Numbered from the stretch's first letter, positions 1 to 12,828 are shown. The stretch is DNA of 64,000 nucleotides from Saccharophagus degradans 2-40 (GCF_000013665.1 NC_007912.1:3403501-3467500), one strand, 5' to 3'. Made by a program: numbers and translations. Notes: generated from the letters alone by a model not told the origin.

Positions 1-3000
1 CCACAGCGCTCACCTGCGCCGCCTGCAGCAAATACTTTACCGCCTGTCGCACCGTACAAGCAGGTGTTACCCATAATGCTTGTATTTTGGCTCGCAAACG
101 TTGAACCCTTAGGAGGACGAATAACAAGCTTACCGCCAGCCATGCCTTTACCAACGTAGTCGTTAGCATCGCCTTCTAGGTACATATTCAAGCCGCCAGC
201 GTTCCAAACACCAAAGCTTTGACCCGCAATACCGGTCAACTTAAGGGTAATTGGCTTATCTGCCATGCCTTGGTTGCCGTAGCGCTTGGCAATCTCACCC
301 GAAATACGTGCGCCAACAGAGCGATCACAGTTGGTGATATGGAAGTTAAACTCACCACCTTGCTTAGCTTCAATAGCTGGCAACACCTCCTCGACCATAC
401 GCTCAGCTAACAAACCTTCATCGAAAGGTCGGTTGCGATCCACACCACAGAACTGCGGTTTAGTTTGCAGATATTCGTCGGTATAAATTATCGGGCTTAG
501 GTCCAGCTTTTGTTGCTTACTGGTTTTACCGTCTAACAGCTCTAACAGCTCTACGCGGCCGATAAGCTCTTCTAGGGTGCGCACACCCAGTTTCGCCATC
601 CACTCGCGGGTTTCTTCAGCAACAAATGAGAAGAAATTAATCGCCATTTCTTTGGTGCCGATGTAATGATTACGACGCAGTTTATCTTGCTGGGTAGCAA
701 CACCGGTTGCACAGTTGTTTAAGTGACAAATACGCAAGTACTTACAACCTAATGCCACCATTGGTGCAGTACCAAAACCAAAGCTCTCGGCACCCAAAAT
801 AGCTGCTTTAATTACATCTAAGCCAGTTTTTAAGCCGCCGTCGGTTTGTACGCGCACTTTACCGCGCAAGCCATTTGCACGCAGCGTTTGGTGGGTTTCA
901 GAAAGCCCAAGCTCCCAAGGCGAACCCGCATAACGAATAGACGTGAGCGGACTTGCCGCAGTACCGCCGTCATAACCAGAAATAGTAATCAAATCGGCAT
1001 AGGCTTTAGCTACACCCGCTGCGATTGTTCCTACACCTGGGCGAGAAACAAGCTTTACCGATACCAATGCATGCGGGTTTACTTGCTTCAAATCGAAAAT
1101 GAGCTGAGCTAAATCTTCAATTGAATAAATATCATGGTGTGGTGGCGGAGAAATAAGCGTTACACCGGGCACGGAATATCTTAAGCGCGCAATCAGGGCG
1201 TTAACTTTTCCGCCTGGCAGCTGTCCACCTTCACCAGGTTTTGCGCCTTGTGCCACTTTAATTTGAAGCACATCCGCGTTAACCAAGTAGTGGGGTGTTA
1301 CCCCAAAGCGACCACTCGCAATCTGCTTAATTTTGGACATTTTTAATGTGCCAAAACGAATGGGGTCTTCACCGCCCTCACCGCTATTCGAACGACCACC
1401 TAGGGTGTTCATCGCTTCCGCTAGAGCTTCATGAGCCTCTGGGCTTAAAGCGCCTAAAGACATAGCCGCAGAATCGAACCGGCGAACAATCTCAGAAACT
1501 GGCTCCACCTCATCAAGAGGGATAGGCGTTGTACCACCGCGCAAGCCAATTAAGTCACGCAACGTTGCCACCGGGCGATTGTTTACAAGCTCTGCGTAGT
1601 CACGCCACTCGCTGTAGTTACCTGACTTCACCGCTTTTTGCAGTGTTTGAACTACGTCTGGGTTAAACGCGTGATATTCCTGACCGTGTACATATTTCAG
1701 TAAACCACCCGGTGCGATGGGCTTGCGTTTTTTCCACGCGTCCACGGCAATAGCTTTTTGATCCGCCTCTAAATCGACAAAGCCTGCGCCTTTAATGCGG
1801 CTGGGTGTACCTACAAAGCAGGTATCAATTACATCTTCATCTAGACCAATAGCTTCGAACAGCTGAGCACCACGGTATGACGCCACTGTTGAGATACCCA
1901 TCTTAGATAGGATTTTCAATAGGCCTTTGTCCAAGCCTTTTTGATAGTTACGGTAAGCATCGCCGGTATCCATTAACAGCTCACCAGACTCGATGAGGTT
2001 ATTGAGCACGTAATAGCTCAAGTATGGATAAACCGCTGTAGCACCATAACCAATTAAAGTGGCTGCGTGGTGCGAATCGCGAATGGTACCGCTCTCTACA
2101 ATTATATTGGCATCGCAACGCAAGCCTTCACGCGTTAGGCGGTGATGCACAGCACCAGTAGCCAGCAAAGCATGAATGGGTAAGGTACCTTCTTTAAGCT
2201 CAATATCACTAAGGATAACTAATGCCGTACCTTGCTTTACAGCAACAACGATTTTTTCTAGCAGCAGTTCAATAGCTTGCTTTAAATTCAACGTGGACGC
2301 GTCGTAATTTAAGTCAAAACGCTTGGCGTCATAACCTTTACGATTCAAATCCAATAAAGCGCGGAATTTAGCTGGCGACAATACAGGGCTAGATAAAATA
2401 ACGCGGTTGGCGTGATCTTCTGTTTCATCAAATACAGATAGCTCGCGGCCAATACACGTCTCTAAAGACATAACAATGGCTTCGCGTAGCGGATCAATCG
2501 GCGGGTTAGTAACCTGCGCAAATTGCTGACGGAAGTAATCGTAAAGCGAGCGCTCTTTCGCAGACAGTACTGCCATAGGAGTATCGTCGCCCATAGAGCC
2601 TACTGCTTCTTGCCCTGCTTCAGCCAGCGGGCGCAATACTTGATCGCGCTCCTCAAAGCTTACTTGGAACATTTTCATTGCGGTTTTAACTTCATCCGCA
2701 GTCAGGCCATTCTCGGCTACATCGCCAGCAAGCTTAGATTCGATGCGCAAGGCGTTATCTTGCAGCCATTTTTGATATGGCTGGCCCTTTTTAAGCATCT
2801 CATCGATATCTTTGGTGTGGTGTAACTCACCAGTAAACGTATCTACAGATAAAATCTGACCTGGCCCTAAACGGCCTTTAGCCACCACATCTTCTGGTTT
2901 GTAATCGTAAACGCCGATTTCAGACGCCACCGTGATGCAATCATCTTTGGTGATAACCCAACGAGAAGGACGCAACCCGTTGCGGTCAAGCGTACATACA

Positions 3001-4046
3001 GCGTGACGGCCATCAGTCAACACTAAGCCCGCAGGACCATCCCACGGCTCAATGTGCATAGAGTTATATTCGTAGAACGCTTTAAGCTCATCATCCATAT
3101 GCTCAACATTTTGCCAAGCAGGTGGCACAAGCATACGCACTGCACGATGCAATTCCATACCGCCCGTTAACAGCAATTCAAACATGTTATCTAAGCTGGA
3201 TGAGTCGGAACCGGTACGGTTAACCAATGGAACAATTTCGTCCACATTGGGAAGTAAATCTGTTTGGAATTTTTTAGTTCGCGCCACAGACCAGTTGCGG
3301 TTACCCATAATGGTGTTAATTTCACCGTTATGAGCCAGCATGCGGAATGGCTGCGCCAACGGCCAGCGGGGCATAGTGTTTGTGGAGAAACGCTGGTGGA
3401 ATACACATATTCCCGTTTCTAAGCGAGCATCAGCCAAGTCTAAGTAATAACGCGGCAAGTCTACAGGCATCATAAGCCCTTTAAAGGACAATACGCTGCT
3501 ACTTAAACTCGCAATATAAAACGCTTCGTCTTTCGCCAGTCTTATCTCTGACTTTCGACGGGCTACAAATAGCTTGGAATTAAATGCTTGTAGATCGGCA
3601 TCTGCACCATTTACCAGTAAGTGGTAGATAGATGGCTCGGATTCGAGCGCTATAGGGCCTAAACATTCAGAGTTAGTTGGCACTTCTCGCCATAGGATTT
3701 CTGTTAACCCTTGTCTTGCTAACTCTTCTTCTACAACAGTTTTAGCAGCTTCAGCAGCTTTACTGTCTTTGCTGAGCATAACAGCACCCACACCATAGGT
3801 GTCGGCGAGCGTGAAATTCAATTCGGCCGCTACAGTACGAAGGAAAGAATCAGGCTTCTGAATTAGCAAACCACAACCATCACCTGTCTTTCCATCCGCA
3901 GCGATACCGCCGCGATGCGTCATGCAGGTTAACGCTTCTATGCCGGTTTGCAGTAACTTATGGCTCGCCTGTCCCTTTAAATGGGCAATAAGGCCAAAAC
4001 CACAGTTGTCTTTAAACTCATCCAGCCGATATAGACCAGTACTCAT
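1..4046 (-). CDS. gltB: Glutamate synthase (NADPH) large subunit, C-terminus cut by the window edge
   Basis: Large subunit of glutamate synthase: it hydrolyses glutamine at an N-terminal Ntn-type amidotransferase domain and makes glutamate from 2-oxoglutarate on FMN, with GltD supplying electrons. About 1348 residues are present; the family usually has about 1480, so roughly the last 130 (the end of the GXGXG domain) are missing. Translation from the ATG gives a 14-residue propeptide and then Cys15-Gly-Phe-Gly, the catalytic N-terminus after processing. The 3Fe-4S ligands are visible as Cys1101-x5-Cys1107-x4-Cys1112 in the usual [13 protein letters not shown] context. No in-frame stop was met. 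gltD is expected just beyond the left edge. Confidence 0.97.
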   Translation of the reverse strand, partial: MSTGLYRLDEFKDNCGFGLIAHLKGQASHKLLQTGIEALTCMTHRGGIAADGKTGDGCGLLIQKPDSFLRTVAAELNFTLADTYGVGAVMLSKDSKAAEAAKTVVEEELARQGLTEILWREVPTNSECLGPIALESEPSIYHLLVNGADADLQAFNSKLFVARRKSEIRLAKDEAFYIASLSSSVLSFKGLMMPVDLPRYYLDLADARLETGICVFHQRFSTNTMPRWPLAQPFRMLAHNGEINTIMGNRNWSVARTKKFQTDLLPNVDEIVPLVNRTGSDSSSLDNMFELLLTGGMELHRAVRMLVPPAWQNVEHMDDELKAFYEYNSMHIEPWDGPAGLVLTDGRHAVCTLDRNGLRPSRWVITKDDCITVASEIGVYDYKPEDVVAKGRLGPGQILSVDTFTGELHHTKDIDEMLKKGQPYQKWLQDNALRIESKLAGDVAENGLTADEVKTAMKMFQVSFEERDQVLRPLAEAGQEAVGSMGDDTPMAVLSAKERSLYDYFRQQFAQVTNPPIDPLREAIVMSLETCIGRELSVFDETEDHANRVILSSPVLSPAKFRALLDLNRKGYDAKRFDLNYDASTLNLKQAIELLLEKIVVAVKQGTALVILSDIELKEGTLPIHALLATGAVHHRLTREGLRCDANIIVESGTIRDSHHAATLIGYGATAVYPYLSYYVLNNLIESGELLMDTGDAYRNYQKGLDKGLLKILSKMGISTVASYRGAQLFEAIGLDEDVIDTCFVGTPSRIKGAGFVDLEADQKAIAVDAWKKRKPIAPGGLLKYVHGQEYHAFNPDVVQTLQKAVKSGNYSEWRDYAELVNNRPVATLRDLIGLRGGTTPIPLDEVEPVSEIVRRFDSAAMSLGALSPEAHEALAEAMNTLGGRSNSGEGGEDPIRFGTLKMSKIKQIASGRFGVTPHYLVNADVLQIKVAQGAKPGEGGQLPGGKVNALIARLRYSVPGVTLISPPPHHDIYSIEDLAQLIFDLKQVNPHALVSVKLVSRPGVGTIAAGVAKAYADLITISGYDGGTAASPLTSIRYAGSPWELGLSETHQTLRANGLRGKVRVQTDGGLKTGLDVIKAAILGAESFGFGTAPMVALGCKYLRICHLNNCATGVATQQDKLRRNHYIGTKEMAINFFSFVAEETREWMAKLGVRTLEELIGRVELLELLDGKTSKQQKLDLSPIIYTDEYLQTKPQFCGVDRNRPFDEGLLAERMVEEVLPAIEAKQGGEFNFHITNCDRSVGARISGEIAKRYGNQGMADKPITLKLTGIAGQSFGVWNAGGLNMYLEGDANDYVGKGMAGGKLVIRPPKGSTFASQNTSIMGNTCLYGATGGKVFAAGGAGERC

Positions 4047-4408
4047 AGGCTTATTCACTTCGTTCGAACATTAACTTCTAGGCGAAATCTTCAGGATACC
4101 GCTAGTGGCTCCACCCCTGCGCCATATTTAAACAGCTAACTTTAAGGGGCGCGTAGTTTTCTACGCAAGATTCACACCCAACTCATGTTTTGCACACACC
4201 TTCGTTGAAATACCGAAGGGTTCAATTCGCTTTTACGCGGCGCAGCAGTACGATAACTCGTAAAAACCTACTGCCTTAGACAAAAAAGCCCCTAATTTAA
4301 GGGGCTGCATACAAATGGGCGCAGAATGTTAACTGCGAAACGTAAGAATGGCAAGTACAAATAGAAAGATGCGCGGTTAGTCTTCTTTTAAAATTAGGGA
4401 AAAAGAAG
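4047..4408. other. Gap between gltB and the AAA-SPOR gene: gltB leader
   Basis: No convincing coding frame. Besides the terminator described separately it holds two small inverted repeats that would lie in a gltB 5' leader: CCTTCG (4199-4204) with CGAAGG (4214-4219), and GCGTAG (4150-4155) with CTACGC (4160-4165). Neither is followed by a U-tract on the gltB strand. I could not pick out a convincing sigma-70 promoter, although gltB must have one here because a terminator separates it from the upstream gene. Confidence 0.5.
4282..4306 (-). terminator. Intrinsic terminator after the AAA-SPOR gene
   Basis: Seven-base stem AGCCCCT/AGGGGCT with a six-base loop, followed on the minus strand by six T. 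It ends the aroK-aroB-AAA/SPOR transcript before gltB. Confidence 0.85.
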
Positions 4409-5893
4409 TTATTTTCGTCTATTTTCGCGGATATCAGCCTGAATAGTCTTGAGCTGCCTAGGCCAAGGCCCGCTCTGTCGCTGCGTTAGTGGTAAGTCGG
4501 CAATGGCGGATAACGCCTCCTCCTTGGAAGAATACACGCCAATAATCACCACGTACAACTGCCGCCCTTCGCGAATTCCCTGATAGATACGCAAATTAGC
4601 ACTATTGGGCTGCCTACGCACAAACTGCAGTAACGCCTCCTTTTTGCTCGCAGCAAGCACTTGCAGCGTGTAGGCGTCTCCGTTTTGTGCAAGCAAATAG
4701 CGCTCGTGCTCTTCTATAACGCGCTCATCACCACTAACTTGCGGTACTGGTGCTTTTTGCGGTGCAGTAGGCTTAGGCTCATTTACAACTTTTGCAGCCG
4801 GTTGATCGCCCCCACTAATTACCTCCTTTTGAACGATCTCAGAAGGAGCGCTACTTACACTCACTTCATCGACCGGTGCCACATCGTTTTCGACACTCTC
4901 CACCACCCCCTCAGGGAGAGTATCAAGCACCACTCTCTCACCTTCAGAGCGCTCAGGCTCGACCTTTGGCTCTTTCGCAACAGCTTCTTTTACCTCTACA
5001 GGAGGCAGAGGAATCGATTTCTCAACCCTTTGCGAAGTGCTTGATTCAGCTTTTTGGTCTCCGTCATCGCCTGCGAAGAACACCCAAATTAAGACCCCCA
5101 GTAGCACTGAAAACGCGACCAAATGGGCTACGGGCAGCCCACCAGCAAAACCACCCGCACGACCAGCTTCAACCTCTTCATCCAGCCCGTGCTGTGACTG
5201 CGCATTAAGTAAACTTAGCGCCACACCGGGCACTCCTTTGGATGCATTCCAAAGCGACTGGACCCCCTCAGAAGAAATCTCGCGACCACTCACCCCTCTC
5301 AAAAAGCCTGACAATTCTGTGGGTGAAAACGAAGGCACATCGAAATCGTAAACAGGAACATCCAACAAACCGAGAGCGTCAACTCTAGAAACAAAGTCTT
5401 CGCTTGCGAAAAGAACCAAATGAAAACCGCTCCCCCCTATTTGCTGCCCCTGCAATAAACTTATCAGCCCTCCGAGAGACTGATCATCAAGCTCTTGCGC
5501 ATCATCAACAACTAGCACCCCTAGCCGCTTATCATCAGCTAGCGCACGGGTAAAATGACGCAAAGCGACCAGCAGCTCCCCCGAAGAAGCTCCACCCTCA
5601 ACTGGCAAACCAAAATCACCCGCTACCTCTGCCAGCAACGACGTGAAATCTTCAGAGAAAGCAGCCGCGCTTATTTGAACGACATTAGCTTCTGGCTGTA
5701 ACAAGGAGACCAACTGAAGCGACAGGGTGGATTTACCCGCCCCCGATCGCCCCTGCACAATAGGCAAACCTTCCCCAAAACGAATGAAGTGTATAACCTG
5801 CTGCAGCAGCCCATTGCGTGCTGGGGTTGAGTAATAATAAGGCAAACCATCGCCACTGCGCTCGGTACTCGCAAATATATCCTCCTGATCCAT
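4409..5893 (-). CDS. AAA-type ATPase fused to a membrane segment and SPOR domain (DamX-like)
   Basis: A 494-residue bitopic protein. The N-terminal ATPase half resembles ExeA/GspA-type AAA proteins: Walker A GRSGAGKST at 48-56 and Walker B VLVVDDAQE at 126-134. A single membrane helix follows at about 253-274, then an acidic, proline-rich linker of about 130 residues, then a SPOR domain at about 406-487 that should bind denuded septal peptidoglycan. It sits directly after aroB, the position of damX in enterobacteria and of the DamX-like ATPase gene in pseudomonads. The SPOR end implies a role at the division septum. What the cytoplasmic ATPase does is unknown. The first ATG carries a plausible GGAG-type ribosome site. 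Confidence 0.88.
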   Translation of the reverse strand: MDQEDIFASTERSGDGLPYYYSTPARNGLLQQVIHFIRFGEGLPIVQGRSGAGKSTLSLQLVSLLQPEANVVQISAAAFSEDFTSLLAEVAGDFGLPVEGGASSGELLVALRHFTRALADDKRLGVLVVDDAQELDDQSLGGLISLLQGQQIGGSGFHLVLFASEDFVSRVDALGLLDVPVYDFDVPSFSPTELSGFLRGVSGREISSEGVQSLWNASKGVPGVALSLLNAQSQHGLDEEVEAGRAGGFAGGLPVAHLVAFSVLLGVLIWVFFAGDDGDQKAESSTSQRVEKSIPLPPVEVKEAVAKEPKVEPERSEGERVVLDTLPEGVVESVENDVAPVDEVSVSSAPSEIVQKEVISGGDQPAAKVVNEPKPTAPQKAPVPQVSGDERVIEEHERYLLAQNGDAYTLQVLAASKKEALLQFVRRQPNSANLRIYQGIREGRQLYVVIIGVYSSKEEALSAIADLPLTQRQSGPWPRQLKTIQADIRENRRK

Positions 5894-5927
5894 ATCTCCC
5901 AGCCTCTTAAAGATTGCGTTTTACCCG

Positions 5928-7016
5928 CTAACCCAGCTGCCCAGTACGACCCAAAGTCGCAGCTAGCGCGTCAGCATCAAATGAATCGGTCACAATGGAA
6001 GAACCCGGTTTATTTGGTAACACCAAGCGCAAACCACCATCCAAGACCTTTTTATCCACAGCCATGTACTTCATAAAATCTTCTGGCGACATCGATTCCG
6101 GCGGCGCAATAGGCAAACCTGCAGCAGCAATCAGCGCTACTGCACGCTCACAAAACGGCTTATCTATCCATCCCATCCGACAAGACAATTCACAGGCCAT
6201 CACCATACCGGCGCCCACCGCTTCACCATGCAGCCAATTACCATAACCTTGATCACTCTCAATCGCATGGCCAAACGTATGCCCAAGATTCAATATCGCG
6301 CGAATACCTGACTCGGTCTCATCTTGAGCAACAACATCGGCTTTAATTTGGCAAGACCGCTCAATTGCGTACTCGAGTGCATCAACATCCCTTGCCATCA
6401 ATGCCTTTACATTAGACTCTAACCAGCAGAAAAATTCATAATCTGCAATAAGACCATATTTGATAACCTCTGCCATTCCGGCAGACAGCTCTCTATCAGG
6501 CAATGTTTTTAATACATCGGTATCAATAACCACCACATTCGGCTGATGGAAAGCACCAATCATATTCTTGCCAAGCGGATGGTTCACGCCGGTCTTCCCC
6601 CCCACAGAAGAGTCAACCTGAGACAGCAGTGTGGTTGGCACTTGAATAAAACCAACACCACGCTGATAAGCTGCAGCAGCAAAGCCGGTCATATCACCTA
6701 CAACACCACCCCCTAAAGCCACCAATGTGGTCTTACGATTGTGCTTCCCTTCTAGCAAAGCATCAAATATTTGGTTTAGCGCTTCTAAATTTTTATAAGA
6801 CTCCCCATCAGGCAATACAACCTTATGCGCTTTATCCATCCCCTCGAACAACGAGAAAAAACTGTCGCCATACAGCGCATCGATCGTTGTATTTGTAACA
6901 ACCAGCACCTGTTTCGCCGCCAAATAAGGTAAAAACTTTTCAGGGTTAGCTAACAGGCCAGCGCCAATAAAAATCGGATAGCTCCTATCCCCCAAGTCTA
7001 CATGTAAGGTCTTCAT
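5928..7016 (-). CDS. aroB: 3-dehydroquinate synthase
   Basis: Second step of the shikimate pathway: NAD- and metal-dependent cyclisation of DAHP to 3-dehydroquinate in the cytoplasm. At 362 residues it has family length. The nucleotide-binding stretch GGGVVGD is at 102-108, the substrate loop around DSSVGGKTG at 135-143, and the metal ligands are Glu183, His246 and His263. It lies 161 bp downstream of aroK on the same strand and 34 bp before the AAA-SPOR gene, the order seen in many gammaproteobacteria. No terminator is visible between aroK and aroB, so co-transcription is likely. Confidence 0.98.
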   Translation of the reverse strand: MKTLHVDLGDRSYPIFIGAGLLANPEKFLPYLAAKQVLVVTNTTIDALYGDSFFSLFEGMDKAHKVVLPDGESYKNLEALNQIFDALLEGKHNRKTTLVALGGGVVGDMTGFAAAAYQRGVGFIQVPTTLLSQVDSSVGGKTGVNHPLGKNMIGAFHQPNVVVIDTDVLKTLPDRELSAGMAEVIKYGLIADYEFFCWLESNVKALMARDVDALEYAIERSCQIKADVVAQDETESGIRAILNLGHTFGHAIESDQGYGNWLHGEAVGAGMVMACELSCRMGWIDKPFCERAVALIAAAGLPIAPPESMSPEDFMKYMAVDKKVLDGGLRLVLPNKPGSSIVTDSFDADALAATLGRTGQLG

Positions 7017-7177
7017 GATCTAAATAGCTCAAAATTTGAATAGTTTTATGGTGACTTAGCACATCGCCAGCGCAAAACAACGCTAAAGCAAATTGACTAC
7101 AAAGTGGCATGTTAGCGGTTATTCACACTCCCGCCAACACGATAAGATTTAATTAGAGGAAATTTGACAAAAGTGCG

Positions 7178-7687
7178 TTAGGCATTCAGCAGTTCAGCAA
7201 TATGCTGAACAACGAAACGAGGGGAGCGCCCATCAGTTTCAACCACACACGTTGCCACCTCCCTATAAAGGGGGTCGCGCAATTTTATAAGCTCAATAAT
7301 TTTTGCGCGCGGGTCAGCCACTTGGAGAAGAGGCCTTTTTTTATCTTTACATGTGCGCTCTACGAGCTGATCAATACTTGCAGTCAAGTAAACCACAGCA
7401 CCTGCTTGAGACAGCATTTCACGATTAACTTCACGCATTATTATACCACCGCCGGTTGCGATGACAGCACCTGAGGAATGCACAAGCTCACCCAAAACTG
7501 CAGATTCACGTGCACGAAACCCTTCCTCACCCTCTACGTCGAAGATCCAAGGAATGTCCGCACCAGTGCGCTCCTCGATTACCGAATCTGTGTCATAGAA
7601 ATGAAATGCAAGACGGGCAGCTAATAACCTACCGATGGTAGATTTGCCGGCCCCCATGGGGCCGACCAATACAACGTTATCAATCAC
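7178..7687 (-). CDS. aroK: Shikimate kinase I
   Basis: ATP-dependent phosphorylation of shikimate to shikimate-3-phosphate. At 169 residues the length is normal. The P-loop GPMGAGKST is at 9-17, the shikimate-binding Asp34 follows, the GGG motif is at 79-81, and a lid region contains KKRPLL. The start is a GTG two bases after the pilQ stop, with only a weak ribosome site, so translation is probably coupled to pilQ. The gene therefore belongs to the pil-aro transcription unit. Confidence 0.97.
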   Translation of the reverse strand: MIDNVVLVGPMGAGKSTIGRLLAARLAFHFYDTDSVIEERTGADIPWIFDVEGEEGFRARESAVLGELVHSSGAVIATGGGIIMREVNREMLSQAGAVVYLTASIDQLVERTCKDKKRPLLQVADPRAKIIELIKLRDPLYREVATCVVETDGRSPRFVVQHIAELLNA

Positions 7688-7689
7688 AT

Positions 7690-9873
7690 TTATTCAGTAA
7701 AGTTAGAAGCCATAATACGAGGAGTGATAAAGATCAATATTTCGCGCTTATCTTCGGATTTGAAGTCGTTGCGGAATAATTTGCCTACAAAGGGTATATC
7801 ACCTAACAATGGCACTTTAGTCTCACCGGTAAAGGTATTGGTTGTGTAGATACCGCCAAGCACAATAGTTTCGCCATCAGCCACTAACACCTGAGTCTCT
7901 AACTGAGTAATATCAATTACAGGTATGCCACTGTTTGCATCGATAGAACTAATTGAATCTTGGTTGATAACCAAATCCATTATTACTCGATTATCTGGCG
8001 TAATTTGAGGCGTAACTTCAAGCTTAAGTACAGCCTCTTTAAATGACGTAGTCGTACCACCACTTGCCGACTCCTCTTGATAAGGTATTTCAGTACCCGA
8101 CTCGATAGAAGCCTTTTGTTTATCACCAGTAATAACTTTTGGCTGAGACACAATTTCTGCGTAACCAGAGTTTTCTAACGCTGAAAGCTCCATGCCTAGC
8201 AAGAAGTTCGAACTAATAACGTTCCAAGTGAAGGCCCCCGCGGGATTAAACACTCCTAAATCAACCAAAGACGAATCCAATAAGCTTCGCTCATCATCAG
8301 TCACGCCATCACCATCAGTATCGACGAACAAGGCTTCTGGTCCAGAACCGTCCGCAGCAGTCAAGCCAGTAAGACGCCCTGTCATTTCGAACTTTGTGTC
8401 ACCAGAAACAGAAGTTTCCACCGCATCACCAGCCATTCGCACTCCAAGCTCTTTCCTGAAGTCGCTATTCGCTATCACGATGCGAGCCTCTATCATCACC
8501 TGACGAACAGGGATATCAATGCGGTCTACCAACCTACGAAAGTCGTCTATTTTCTCTTCCGTGTCAGTCAAAATTATCGAGTTAGTGCGCTCATCAACTA
8601 TCGCCTGACCTCGTTCAGAGAGAATGCTACCCGTTGAGTTTCTTTCGCTGCCAGAACCGGAACCGCCGGGTGCTCCGCCGCTTTCACCACTTGAGGTATC
8701 AATAAACAAGTTAAACAACTCACGCGCATTGGCATAGCGAACGCGAATATACTCTGTACGCAACGGTGCCAACTCTTGCAACTGCTTTTGAGTCTCAATC
8801 TCTTGCCGCTCTCTAGCTGCAATTTCTGCGGCCGGCGCTACCATTAACACAGAACCCACTTGGCGCTTATCTAAGCCCTTGGTTTTTAACACCAAATCCA
8901 AAGCTTGGTCCCAAGGCACATTTTCCAACCGAAGCGTAATACTGCCTGAGACGGTATCGCTGGCAACCAAGTTAAGGTCAGTAAAGTCAGCGATCAACTG
9001 CAAAACGGACCGAACCTGAATATCCTGAAAATTTAGGGATAACTTATCACCAACATAAGCAAAGCGAGACTTCTTCTCTTCTATCTCGGCCTTACTTAAT
9101 GGCTTAACACTCACCACGTACTTATTATCTGCCTGATAAGCTAGGTAATCGTACTCACCATTAGCTGTCACATGGATAACCGCAGCACCACCTTCTTTTA
9201 AAGTGGAAACCATGGATACAGGGGTTGCAAAATCTAAAACATCTAACTTCCTGCGCAAACTTTCAGGCAATTCAGTATCCAAGAAACGCACCTCAATACC
9301 GGTGGCCACTTCCTGAATATCCACATCCACTCCAGGATTAGTGAGGGAGATTATAACCTTACCCTCTCCAACCTCGCCGCGACGAAAATCCACAAGTGAA
9401 ATCGCGGAACCGGCACCTACACGCACCTCTTCTGGACTGTTATTTAATACAACACCAGCAGGAGAATGTGCAGCAACAGCACTCGACTTTGATACATCAG
9501 CACCGATTTCTACAATTAGCTCATTCCCTTCCAAGCGAGTCGTATAAGGCGCCAAATTACTTAGGTTAACAATCAATCTTGTCTTACCGCCCGCATCAAG
9601 CACTACGGCACTGTCGACATCACCAACAGAAACAGAGTATTTCTTTTGTGCAAGACTATTTGTGGTGCTGGAAAAATCCAAAACAATTCGTGCTGGCTGC
9701 TCGATGGTATACCCCTGAGGCGCATTAGGCACAGAATCAAACAACATTCTAATTTCCGCTTTAGCCCCTGGCAGCTCAGCAAACCTCAAATCTTGAAGGG
9801 AGGCACCATTCACCAGGCCAGAAAACGCCAACAAGCCAGCGATTAATATTAATTTTGTATTTTGCGTGAACAT
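7690..9873 (-). CDS. pilQ: Type IV pilus secretin PilQ
   Basis: Outer-membrane secretin through which the type IV pilus passes. It has 727 residues. A signal peptide spans about 1-24. Two AMIN-like peptidoglycan-binding regions lie in the first 260 residues, the STN/N0 domain at about 275-345 and the N1 domain at about 370-450. The secretin core runs from about 455 to 722 and ends in the conserved [10 protein letters not shown] and FITPRI segments. A Gly/Ser-rich linker interrupts N1 near 395-416. An acidic DTDGDG loop at 518-528, inside the secretin core, looks like a calcium-binding insert (see findings). It is the last gene of the pilMNOPQ operon, three bases after pilP. Confidence 0.97.
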   Translation of the reverse strand: MFTQNTKLILIAGLLAFSGLVNGASLQDLRFAELPGAKAEIRMLFDSVPNAPQGYTIEQPARIVLDFSSTTNSLAQKKYSVSVGDVDSAVVLDAGGKTRLIVNLSNLAPYTTRLEGNELIVEIGADVSKSSAVAAHSPAGVVLNNSPEEVRVGAGSAISLVDFRRGEVGEGKVIISLTNPGVDVDIQEVATGIEVRFLDTELPESLRRKLDVLDFATPVSMVSTLKEGGAAVIHVTANGEYDYLAYQADNKYVVSVKPLSKAEIEEKKSRFAYVGDKLSLNFQDIQVRSVLQLIADFTDLNLVASDTVSGSITLRLENVPWDQALDLVLKTKGLDKRQVGSVLMVAPAAEIAARERQEIETQKQLQELAPLRTEYIRVRYANARELFNLFIDTSSGESGGAPGGSGSGSERNSTGSILSERGQAIVDERTNSIILTDTEEKIDDFRRLVDRIDIPVRQVMIEARIVIANSDFRKELGVRMAGDAVETSVSGDTKFEMTGRLTGLTAADGSGPEALFVDTDGDGVTDDERSLLDSSLVDLGVFNPAGAFTWNVISSNFLLGMELSALENSGYAEIVSQPKVITGDKQKASIESGTEIPYQEESASGGTTTSFKEAVLKLEVTPQITPDNRVIMDLVINQDSISSIDANSGIPVIDITQLETQVLVADGETIVLGGIYTTNTFTGETKVPLLGDIPFVGKLFRNDFKSEDKREILIFITPRIMASNFTE

Positions 9874-9876
9874 GCT

Positions 9877-10422
9877 TTAATCCTTCTCAGATAATGCGAG
9901 AATGCGAGGCCTTTCTATCCAGCCCTCAAGACCATCAGAAACAATTTCGAGCAACTCAATCTGCGTCTGCGCAGTAGATGTTATCCGACCGTGATTTTTC
10001 CCTATGAAATTACCTTCGGCCACCCGAGTCACAAACCCCGTTGGATCCGCGATTAACGCCCAAAGTTTTCCACTTTTAGTTATCGTGCCAACCATAGTAA
10101 GCTGACCCAACTCATATGACTCCAGATATTCCTTCTCCCTGTTCATATCTGGTTTAACGTCACTTCCTGTCCGACCATACACGCGCTGAGTAACATCTAC
10201 AGGGCGATCAAACGGGCTTCGCTCAGCAGCGGCTGAATATACAAATGATTCGTATGGCCGAAATGGTGGCAATGGCTCAATAGCCCTAGCAGGCTTTGCC
10301 TTTACAGATTTAACATAATTTTTAAGCTCGGAGTGGTCGCTTGCACCACCACACCCATAAATGAGCACCACGAAGCACCACAGCAATAAACTCTTTGAAA
10401 ACCGCAAGTAATTCATATTCAA
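9877..10422 (-). CDS. pilP: Type IV pilus assembly lipoprotein PilP
   Basis: Inner-membrane lipoprotein that links the PilMNO platform to the PilQ secretin. The 181-residue product has a lipoprotein signal with lipobox IYGC and acylated Cys24. The conserved C-terminal beta domain (LGQLTMVGTI, then ALIADPTGFVTRV and GNFIGKNHGRI) is the part that contacts PilQ in better-studied species. It sits one base after pilO and three before pilQ. Confidence 0.95.
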   Translation of the reverse strand: MNMNYLRFSKSLLLWCFVVLIYGCGGASDHSELKNYVKSVKAKPARAIEPLPPFRPYESFVYSAAAERSPFDRPVDVTQRVYGRTGSDVKPDMNREKEYLESYELGQLTMVGTITKSGKLWALIADPTGFVTRVAEGNFIGKNHGRITSTAQTQIELLEIVSDGLEGWIERPRILALSEKD

Positions 10423-10423
10423 C

Positions 10424-11038
10424 CTACTCCTGAGCTTTATATTTGTAGGTTTTAGCTAGGATATCCAAACGCAACTGGCCTGTTTCCTTATTCTTGATCG
10501 AGATCTCAAAATCCCCGAGGGTCACGATCCTTGGCATGCCTGCCACCCCGCTCACAAACGCCCCAAATTCATGATACCCCCCTAAAACCTCAATCTTTAT
10601 CGGTAGCTCAACGTAAAACTCTGTATTTCTAGACTCTAGGGGGTCTATTTTAATCATTTCCAAACGACTATCTGCTACTTTAGAATCCAAATCTTCTAGC
10701 AAGTCTGGAACCTCAATTTCTTCCGGTAGCTGCTTAATTACCTCACCAAAAGACTCTTCCATCTTGACCATCTGAGTTCGATAAGCATCTAGGTTTGCCG
10801 CCTCATGCGCTTTCCCCTCGAAAGATACTTTCAACGTTTTCTCTTGGCTTTTTGCTGCCTCCAAAGTTAAGTTTTTATCCTTAACCACAAAGAAGAAGCC
10901 CCCTGCAACGATTAAACTGAAAGCAATTAAAAAAAGAAAAATCCGCCCTGGTAAAGGCCATACTCCAACCCGATCCCAATCGACATCGTTTATATCGAAA
11001 TTCTGAAGCTGCTCAATATATTTATTTAAATCAGCCAT
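10424..11038 (-). CDS. pilO: Type IV pilus inner-membrane platform protein PilO
   Basis: Bitopic inner-membrane protein that pairs with PilN through a periplasmic coiled coil. A single helix lies near residues 30-50 and is followed by a coiled coil and a ferredoxin-like C-terminal domain. I chose the second ATG (product MADLNKYIEQLQ..., 204 residues). It has an AGGG ribosome site six to seven bases upstream and begins one base after the pilN stop, whereas the upstream ATG (at 11059) would overlap pilN and add seven unconserved residues. Confidence 0.93.
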   Translation of the reverse strand: MADLNKYIEQLQNFDINDVDWDRVGVWPLPGRIFLFLIAFSLIVAGGFFFVVKDKNLTLEAAKSQEKTLKVSFEGKAHEAANLDAYRTQMVKMEESFGEVIKQLPEEIEVPDLLEDLDSKVADSRLEMIKIDPLESRNTEFYVELPIKIEVLGGYHEFGAFVSGVAGMPRIVTLGDFEISIKNKETGQLRLDILAKTYKYKAQE

Positions 11039-11039
11039 G

Positions 11040-11603
11040 TTAGCCCTGAGCCTCCCCATCGCCTGGCAGCACCATTTTCAAATGGATTGTGAATTTTGCC
11101 GCTTGCTCTCCCAGCTCAGGAACTGCATCAACAGTTTTCAAATCTGGCTCATCAAAATATTTAGAAGCGTTTAACTTCCTCATAAATGCTGACACACGAC
11201 TATTTGACTCGCTTACACCATCGATAGTGAGAGCATTCCCAACTCGCTTGAGCGATGTAACATAAATCCCATCTGGCACAGCTTTAGCAAACTCATCAAA
11301 ATAGCGAACAATAAGCGGCCTAGTGCCTTGCAGGTCTTGAATAACCTTCATCCGATCAGATAATTCTCTGCGCTTCTTTTTAAGCTCTTGAATTTCCTTT
11401 ACCTGCTCAGAAAGCATTTTAATTTCGTTATTCAGTATATTGTTTCGCTCATTCTGATAAGCAATAGCATTATCAACACTTGCTATCCAAACATACGCAA
11501 CCAAGCCAGCGAGAATACATACCCCCACCAGCTGCGTGAAAAACTCTTTCTTTTTCTCTTGGCGATACTCTTCACGCCAAGGAAGTAAATTTATGCGAGC
11601 CAT
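11040..11603 (-). CDS. pilN: Type IV pilus inner-membrane platform protein PilN
   Basis: Partner of PilO, anchored to PilM by its conserved cytoplasmic N-terminus. That N-terminal motif, INLLPWREE, is present at residues 4-12. A membrane helix follows at about 24-43, then a coiled coil (about 50-95) and a periplasmic ferredoxin-like domain. The 187-residue length matches the family. It is packed between pilM (one base) and pilO. Confidence 0.95.
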   Translation of the reverse strand: MARINLLPWREEYRQEKKKEFFTQLVGVCILAGLVAYVWIASVDNAIAYQNERNNILNNEIKMLSEQVKEIQELKKKRRELSDRMKVIQDLQGTRPLIVRYFDEFAKAVPDGIYVTSLKRVGNALTIDGVSESNSRVSAFMRKLNASKYFDEPDLKTVDAVPELGEQAAKFTIHLKMVLPGDGEAQG

Positions 11604-11604
11604 A

Positions 11605-12693
<1,089 letters not shown>

Positions 12694-12748
12694 TTAGCTT
12701 ACGTTTATGTTATAGCACTTTAAGTATAGGCTGCAACAAGCGCTTGCA

Positions 12749-12777
12749 TAGGTAAAGTGTGAAAAAGGTCTTATAAT
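12749..12777 (+). promoter_or_regulatory. Likely sigma-70 promoter of mrcA
   Basis: A perfect TATAAT -10 element (12772-12777) with a weak -35 (TAGGTA) 17 bases upstream, 51 bp before the mrcA start codon. The -10 is convincing; the -35 is not. Confidence 0.5.
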
Positions 12778-12828
12778 GGCAATTCATCGTCATTTTCACG
12801 CCAAAATTGAAGGCTCATGTAATCCACA

